A DNA stretch of 64,000 bases. Origin: Tricholomella constricta. Taxonomy: Eukaryota; Basidiomycota; Agaricomycetes; Agaricales; Lyophyllaceae. The notes below the pieces were generated by a model. It did no database searches, had not been told where the DNA came from, and was given only the letters and a program-made list of their open reading frames with translations. Numbering within the stretch: position 1 is the stretch's first letter; the number at the start of each line of letters is the position of its first letter. The stretch covers positions 1-64,000 of the forward strand of contig JAACJP010000012.1 in assembly GCA_013368375.1 (NCBI GenBank), in the 5' to 3' direction. A program made the translations under genes and the position numbers. Shown here one piece after another: positions 55,550-64,000 of the stretch.

Positions 55550-56961
55550 ACAGCCTACCGAAGGGCATCTTGGGTTCGCCACTTCATCAGCTGGTGCGCG
55601 TGAAGGATAAAAAGAAAACTCACGATGTGAAAATAAGTTCGCAAAAATGAGATGCGGGGCCGGCAGTAAGGACAATTATGTTGAAGTGGAGGTCGAGGGG
55701 TTCGAGTGTAGATTTACTGAGGAAGCGAACATTAGTGGGACGCGAAGGCAAGGGAAAAAAAAGAAGCACCTTAGTTAGAGTCTCGAGCTGACCCTGATAC
55801 TTGGTCAATCCACACTATGACCGAACATGAAAAAAGGGGACATCAACAGCAGAGGAAATTAGTAGCATGGGAGGGAATTGAGCCAGGGAAATTGAGCAAG
55901 ACAAGTTTGACAAAAATTTGGGAGATGCTCGTGCCCGACAGGGGGTGCCAACAGAACAGGTAATCATGATACATAGTAGATCACGAGCATCATCTCAGAC
56001 ATCTGCCCAAAACATGATTAAAAAGGACATTTTTTCAACGCGCGGCGGACCTCGATGGAGAGCGGGGAGGTTGTGAACGAAAACCAGGCAACGTGGCATC
56101 CATCCATCCATCGGTGAAATTTTTGAAGCGGAGTTTCAACGGACTTCATTTTTTCACGAACGATCCGCCGCGGGGACAATTTTGCCAATGTAGTCATCAG
56201 GCAGTTGCAGGTTTACAAAGGTTTACAATCCTCTCATCAGGTAGGTATACTGTACTAATACGACCAAGTCTTCACTGGATGTGATGTGTGACACGCTGCA
56301 CAATCTCTTCACCTCTTCAAGGCCACTCGCTTGGTGTGACCAAAGCAAAGTCTCTTCATGAGGAGTGAGGATGTAGTTAATGTTTCACTGTTGCATAAAT
56401 GCCGTGGCTACATTGCAATTGGTGGAGTGTATATTGTATCAGTATAGCTCATGTGGAATGCGCCTGCGGCGGAAAAAAAAATTAGTATGGGGGCGCAATT
56501 GGTCACACTCTTCAAAAGCATTTGTGATGCGTGACAAGCCCAAAAACTCTTCAATTCAGAGGTACCCGTGACAAGTGACTGAAGACTTGGTCGTATTAGT
56601 ACAGTAATGTTTATACAGTCAACATCAGCATTGTGAACCATTGCCAATTCTATACCTTCTTGGTGAACAGTTTATATGCCATTGTGACGAATTATATGGC
56701 CTTATCTTTTTCCATCAATCTGGTGGATTTCACCTGGGAATAACAGATACTCACGATTTTGCTGATGTACGAAGTTCAACAATCTGAACACTGAGGATTC
56801 CGTTCTCTAGATCGAGTCAGGCGAGAACAGCTTCAACTGTATCACTCTCAGTCAGGGATGTGCCAAGCATGAGAGAGATGTGAATTCACTTGTAGTAAGT
56901 ACTAGTATAGAGGATAACGCACACATAGTTGCAATATTTACAAATTATCCGACATTAAGAT
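55550..56961. other. Stretch without a recognised gene
   Basis: Contains a catccatccatccat microsatellite at about 56098-56113. Short frames show no domain. The left part may be the decayed remainder of the gag element; the right part is 3' flank of the transporter gene. Confidence 0.4.
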
Positions 56962-58719
56962 CTAAATTCGTCCATGCCAATGCCTCCATAAAGCTAAACT
57001 GCCTACAAATGCAGCAATTGACGTCGCACAGGTTATCCAGAATGTCGTACGCCAGCATATGGTGCCCTCGCAGATTCCCGTCGTCTCTCGTGAGTTTGCA
57101 GCCGAGACGAAGGCGTATAGATAGGAGAAGATTGGCGTGCCGATAAAAGGCGCATAAGTCAAGATGCCGAAATTACGACCGAGGTCAGATGGACCCCAGC
57201 CAGAAGACACGATGCTTGGCCTGTTACCATCAACGGGATGGTTAGATATTTCCCAGGTATATATTGATTACTCACAACACGGTGAATACAGCACCGTAGT
57301 TTATGCCAGTGCCAATACTAGGAGTCGGCTATCAATAGGAAGCCCATGAGAGACCATGATACACACCTTAGCATCCACACTGCTTCACGAGACTCGACTC
57401 CGATTTCCATCCACAAGAATGCCGCGGCAAGTACAAGTATCGGGCCAGATAAGAAAACAACTCTGCTGATGCGATGCTTTCTTGGGTAGACAATTGCGCC
57501 AGTGGACAAGTAGGATGCGACCGGAGAGAGAAAATCAGCAAGTGGGCCGACAAGGAGCCGTGATAAGGTGTTCGACACGGATATGAGCTTCACTTGATTT
57601 GCAGTGATGACTTCGGCAGGAATATTTCCAAAAGTAGCCGTGGAGGGATTGGACGGAAGGGACAGTACAATTGTCCCCAAATTCGATATAACCATTTCAG
57701 ACTGTGCGTAATGAATTGTTTAGTATCTCTAGGGTACTTCTGTTGCAGAGAACTCACAGCCCCGATGGAAAACATGCAATACAGGGCGAGCAACCAAAAA
57801 TATCGATCTTGAACAGGATTTGGGTAATTTCCAGTGAAGAGCTCAGTATCAGGCTTAGATGGTACCAGACACGTGGTTTCATCTGCCTGAGCGATTTCTG
57901 GCTCGCCAGGAATTCGCGGTTCTACGGAGTCGAGGGTAAACACGCCCAGAATGTGTGTCGTTGCAGTCAATAACGCCAAGATTCTCAGGTATGGTACGAT
58001 CCTCAATTGACCAGACATTGCCTCAGTGAAGTAATTCGAAGCAAGAAGCGAAAGGCATAACGGTGAGAGTCCAAATAGAGCCATGCTTGTGCCAGCGGCT
58101 GCACCGGGATGACTTGGGAAGGCCTTTGAGGCAGCAAAAATCGACGAAAAGTATCTGAAGTAGTATGAGTTTTTGTTGAAAACACAGGAGAAGGTATATG
58201 ACGAACGAAAAGACAGTCCCGAGGCCGGCTATGAGAAAGAACAACGTCAAGCAACGGAACGTCCATGGCGTGGACTGTGTGGTATCAACAGGCGCCATCA
58301 TTACGAGAGAGGAACTCGAGACGAATGAGACAGAAAAGAGCACCGCGGATATTAGGGAGCACGTTGACGGCCCGTATGAGTCAAGGACCTTGCCTACGAT
58401 TGGGGAGAACGGGTACTGTCCGATTATCCCACTAACGACAGGAACTCCGTTTAGGTGATATCTATAAGGCGAGGAATAGGCTTGCTTACGCTAAGGCCAC
58501 AGTGGTCAGCTGTGGTTGGCTTAATTTCAAGATGGACGCTAGCGCCGGGGACAGCACTGGGAAGACGAATACCCCTCCTGCGACGAGTCTATCAATGGTT
58601 TCAAGAGGTCGACTGACATGATACTTAATCGAAGCTAGATTTACATACGAGTTCGCCGCGATGGAGATACATGTCAGGCCCAGGCGAAGCCGGGACGGAT
58701 TGAGGCCAGAGGCGGCCAT
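56962..58719 (-). CDS. MCH1: MCH1-like major facilitator transporter
   Basis: The start is ATG 58719 (MAASGLNPSRLRLGLTCISI). A gtaagc...gttag intron after QPQLTTVALA joins to GIIGQYPFSPIVGKVLDSYG. Membrane segments continue through LFSVSFVSSSSLVMMAPV, FFLIAGLGTVFSFVIYLL, MALFGLSPLCLSLLAS, YFWLLALYCMFSIGAV and LISVSNTLSRLLVGPLADFL, ending GPSDLGRNFGILTYAPFIGT, YLYAFVSA and SIAAFVGSLALWRHW. The pattern fits the monocarboxylate-like MFS branch that includes fungal MCH1, whose substrate is unknown (a vacuolar location is proposed in yeast). Five or so short introns were seen and not all were resolved. Confidence 0.7.
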
Positions 58720-58895
58720 AGCTCGAGTTCAAGAGAAGACGGCTGGCCACTGCCAGCACTTGGCACCGACAGGTCACACCTCTAATTTGGTCACGGGCGG
58801 TCCTGGACCAGGTCCGGAGCTAGGGATTCTATCTCCTTGACCCGGTCCGAATCCTTCAAAAAGTTTCAAACAGTTTCGACTGTACTTATAAGATC
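58720..58895. promoter_or_regulatory. Divergent promoter, transporter and argininosuccinate lyase
   Basis: 176 bp lie between the start of the minus-strand transporter and the plus-strand lyase. It includes near-repeated gacccggtcc/ggaccaggtccgg sequence. Confidence 0.45.
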
Positions 58896-60686
<1,791 letters not shown>

Positions 60687-61019
60687 GATTGTACCCAAGA
60701 AATGTTCCAGTCATTGTAGAAATAAAGCAGGGCGAGAAAAGTCGGGATTCGAAACCGCAATGGACTTGTCAGCGGACGTGCCTGTGTCAGGTTCCCGCGC
60801 AGTTTATTATGGCTGTGTTGTTTGCGTCGATTTGGTCGGTTCTGTGTCCATCACACTCCACCAACTGTGCCAACGAACACTCTGTGGTCTGACCTCCCAC
60901 CACTTTGTCTTTTCGTCATTACGCCCCCATAAAACCTTCATATACATCTTTCAACTTTCCCTCTTTTCTTCATTGTTTAAACGACCCACTCAACTAGATT
61001 CCGCACCATAAACATCGCA
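60687..61019. promoter_or_regulatory. Intergenic, lyase 3' end to syntaxin promoter
   Basis: 333 bp in which the last ~120 bp are C/T-rich (ctttcaactttccctctttt), typical of fungal promoters just upstream of the start. Confidence 0.45.
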
Positions 61020-62474
61020 ATGGCAAGAGACAGACTAGCAGCTATGAGGGTACGTCTCTCACCTTTTCACCATCTGTGCCAAATCTCTGCGACAGTCCAT
61101 TGACCAGAGGCACATCCACAGGCTCAACAGGGCGGTAACGCAACCACGTATGCTTAATACCATTAAATTCAAGTCTAGATGTAACGTTTAACAGACTATA
61201 TCCCTTTAGTCCCTCTTATCCGACGCAGGCGTCGGGGGGAATGGGTGGGGGTTACCAGAATCGCAGAGCGAATCCCTATGCCCAGCAGGACGACCGTGCT
61301 TACGAGATGTCGGACGTCAAGGACAGCACAACGGAGTTAGCGCCCAATGCCAACGGGGACAGCATGGCAACCTTTTACTCTGAGGTAATTATCATTAGCT
61401 CAACTTGCGATTCATATGGAAACAAGCCTTGCCCAGATCTCGTCGTTGCAAGACAGCTTACGGACATTCAATGACAACGTGGCTCGTATTGGAGACCTGC
61501 ATTCACGGTCCCTCAACAACATGGACGATTCCGCAGCACAACGCAATGCTTCCCAACTAGACGAGCTTGTCCAGGATACGAGTGCGCTCAGCGCTAGTCT
61601 CAAACGACGAATCAAGGACTTGGAGAGACAGGGAGGGTCGGGACGTGATGGGCAAATCCGCAAACAACAGGCAAGGCTCGGTTATGAGGTCTCAAGCATG
61701 TCCACTAAATTGCCTTGAAAAGACTGCTCTGGTGAAGTCCAAGTTTGTGGAAGCAATTCAACACTATCAGACTGTGGAACAACAATACCGCACGAAGTAT
61801 AAACAGAGAATGGAGAGGCAGTTCAAAATTGGTACGTCGCTCATAGAAAATTACCTCCTTGATCTAACATCTTCCATAGTGAAGCCTGATGCAACACCAG
61901 AGGAAGTAAGAGCCGTGGTCAATGATGAGGAGGGCGGCCAAATTTTCAGTCAAGCGGTAAATCTACCCCGCGTTGAGTCCGAAAGGTCGCAGCTGATTAG
62001 AAGCATAGCTCCTCAGTTCAAATCGTTACGGCGTCTCAAGAGCGGCATACCGCGAAGTCCAAGAACGGCATGAGGACATCAAACGCATCGAGAAAACTCT
62101 GGGGGAGCTCGCGCAGTTATTCAACGATGTCAGTAGTTGTTCGTACATTCTCATTTACGACTTGACGCCGACTACCCTGGTTAGATGAGTGTTCTCGTTG
62201 AACAGCAGGATGAAACGATAAATACTATTGAAGCACAAGCGCACACGGTTGTACAAGATACCGAAGCTGGGTACGCGACGGTGCTCCCCCTCCCTCATAT
62301 TCACTAACGCGGCCATATGGCAGTTTGGGCTACACTGAGAAGGCTGTCGTCTCGGCACGAGCTGCTCGCAAGAAGCGATGGATATGTTTCATCATCATCC
62401 TCATCGTTCTCACCATCATTGGTGTTGTCGTGGGCGTTGTTGTGAAGAACAATATTGACAACTCCAAAAAGTGA
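61020..62474 (+). CDS. SSO1: Plasma-membrane syntaxin (Sso1/2 type t-SNARE)
   Basis: A short first exon (MARDRLAAMR, ATG 61020) is followed by further exons. A Gly/Asn/Tyr-rich leader (GGMGGGYQNRRANPYAQQ) precedes the Habc-type helices (ISSLQDSLRTFNDNVARIGD, VKSKFVEAIQHYQTVEQQYR, KYKQRMERQFKI) and KPDATPEEVRAVVNDEEGGQ. The SNARE helix (ERHEDIKRIEKTLGELAQLF, VLVEQQDETINTIE) follows. One C-terminal membrane anchor (WICFIIILIIVLTIIGVVVG) ends in KNNIDNSKK at 62474. The family pairs with Sec9- and Snc-type SNAREs for exocytic fusion. Confidence 0.9.
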
Positions 62475-63237
62475 GTCCCTCCTTCTGTGGAGGCCGAACG
62501 TGCATTTATTCTATATACAGGTAAGCGAGCATCGACAGGTACTCTGGTTCTCATATTCGGACAATTTGTTTATTTTGCCGTCACGATATTTGCCTCTCAC
62601 GTTCGTTCTTCATCCGATGACCATTGCCTGCCAAATCCTCCCAATACCATTATTCTCACATATTCTACTTTGTCTTTGATATCTCGAGAGGTAATCAGAT
62701 TTGGGATCACGGTCGCTCTCACTGAACCATATACCTGTCATATACCCGATAACTTAGAAGCAAGCCCTCGTGCTGTTTAAAAGTCGTTTTGAGGAACCAT
62801 CAGGGTCCGTGGTGGGACGTATCAAGTCACCTGCAGCGGAGGCTTTGTCAGGCGAGCGGGACATTGCTATATGGTGAGGCCAACAAGGTAGGGTGAATAG
62901 ACAAGAAGGGCGTAAGTATCGTCAACATAATCTCAGGGCTACCTAGCAGCGCATGGCAGCGAAACGACGGAAATGGATATTGAAAATATTGGCCAGTTAC
63001 CAAATGCGTGATGCGCACGTGGCGAGATCGGGTTACACTGGATTACGCGTCGCCGAGATATAAAGCCACCAGCCACTTGCCTGCTTGCTCATTCCGTCTG
63101 CCTCAACTCTGCCCCTCGCCTGCCACACCCTGTGTACGTCCCTTCCCCGTACAAATTCTGGTCCCCTCGCTTATCTTCCAATCACAGGCCTCCCCGGATT
63201 ATCTTCCGAGCCTACTATCCACACCCCCCCACTGACA
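62475..63237. other. Intergenic, syntaxin to AN1 gene
   Basis: 763 bp with no recognised gene. A TATA-like gatataaagc lies at about 63056-63067 and a C/T-rich tract precedes ATG 63238. Confidence 0.5.
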
Positions 63238-63542
63238 ATGCCCGCTAAGAAGCGCTGCCAACACCAAATCGGCACTGATGAACAGTGCAACTCTGCTGCA
63301 CTCCGCATCGTTGGTCAATGTCCCCACTGCCGGGCCCAGTTCTGCGGAACAGTGAGTACTCACTCCACGTTTCATAGTGCGTGCGTGCATCATGACTCAT
63401 GTTCTCTCTTTCTTTCAAGCATCGGTTGCCGGAACACCACAGCTGCACTAACCTAGAGGACTGCCGACAGCAGGCTTTCGACAGGAACAAGAACAAGCTG
63501 GAGAGCGAACGGACAGTGGCATCGAAGATGGCGACGGCTTAG
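63238..63542 (+). CDS. Small AN1-type zinc-finger protein
   Basis: Exons 63238-63351 and 63420-63542 join in phase to give 78 aa. The sequence KKRCQHQIGTDEQCNSAALR, CPHCRAQFCG, HRLPEHHSC and LEDC carries the Cys/His set of one AN1 finger, filling most of the protein. A basic helical tail (AFDRNKNKLESERTVASKMA) follows. Single AN1 proteins of this size occur in fungi. AN1 fingers are linked to ubiquitin and stress-response proteins elsewhere, and the role here is not known. Confidence 0.9.
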
Positions 63543-64000
63543 AGACATCCGCCATCCACCACGTCTCTCTGATGTCCCGGCCCATTTTCCGCAGTGTGCA
63601 CACGCCATCAACTCGTCTCGTCTTCCTTCCCTATATTGTCTTGCTCCATCCTCATGAACATTCCGCGCCCACCCTTTCCGTTGCTTTTCATCCCTCCGAC
63701 GTCATATCGGCGCTCGGCATATATTTTCCCTTTGTCTGTGCACACAACCCATATCATCCACCACTATTACTCCATCAAGTTATTTTCCTACTACTTGTAG
63801 AATCGCCTGTTGTTGAACCATAATCTGTTATTTATTTCACGATGTATGTCAGCATATGGGGATCCATCGCATTGACCCTGTCAGTCGAAAGAGCTTTGGA
63901 TGATTCGGTGTTCTGGAGGGTCTTGTCGCAATTCCCGAGTAACGGGGTGTAAATGGGGCGGGTTTGCCCGGAAAGATGCCTTGGAGATCGTGACTCGATG
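63543..64000. other. Downstream of the AN1 gene
   Basis: No gene was seen. C/T-rich 3' UTR-like sequence is followed by an unremarkable tail to the window end. Confidence 0.5.

Overview
The window looks like a repeat-rich piece of a mushroom-type basidiomycete (Agaricomycetes) genome. The signs are 40-60 bp introns in nearly every host gene, compact gene spacing, KDZ-type and DDE transposase remnants, a Tad-like LINE with RNase H, and chromodomain Ty3/gypsy elements. There are no bacterial-style operons. Intron boundaries were read by eye.

Layout. (a) 1-3480, minus strand: two diverged tandem copies of a spliced gene encoding a cysteine-cluster protein. (b) 3485-6562: two inverted arms of about 1.03 kb around a 1 kb loop holding a spliced zinc-knuckle/RG-rich gene. 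The right arm is also the 5' leader of a LINE. (c) 6513-26088: that LINE (endonuclease, RT, RNase H, poly(A) tail), split by a complete Ty3/gypsy element at 9986-24229 (191 bp LTRs that read as identical, target duplication agcag). The gypsy integrase is itself split by a 3.9 kb gag-only LTR element at 14004-17903 (195 bp LTRs, target duplication tgcac). The gypsy element reads LTR, gag-protease, in-frame UGA, RT-RNase H-integrase-chromodomain, then a third 765-aa ORF. (d) 26.2-31.0 kb, host genes: a four-helix membrane protein, LCP5/neuroguidin (rRNA processing) and a T5orf172/DUF1766 GIY-YIG-like protein. (e) 31.7-42.3 kb, a transposon graveyard: an LTR, gag and double retropepsin running in frame into a KDZ fragment, GC-rich repeats, the 3' end of another LTR element with its own third ORF, a 39-bp tandem array, a truncated LTR and a transposase relic. 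(f) 43.4-48.3 kb, host genes PDCD5 and PAN2. (g) 48.7-55.5 kb: decayed ORFs, then the 5' end of an LTR element whose gag is split by a TA-flanked DNA transposon. (h) 56.9-63.6 kb, host genes: an MCH1-like transporter, argininosuccinate lyase, an Sso1/2-type syntaxin and a 78-aa AN1 zinc-finger protein.

The most striking signal is not a gene. The LTR elements of groups c, e and g are tiled, through coding and non-coding DNA alike, with short near-perfect inverted repeats (6-11 bp stems, 2-8 nt loops), often one every 20-40 nt. Corresponding hairpins beside the polypurine tract and at the LTR 3' end differ in sequence between elements but keep pairing, which is covariation visible inside this one window. 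The LINE and the host genes do not obviously show this. With the env-position third ORF, the UGA-CUA gag/pol junction and the gag-only partner element, this looks like a hairpin-loaded retroelement group worth characterising.
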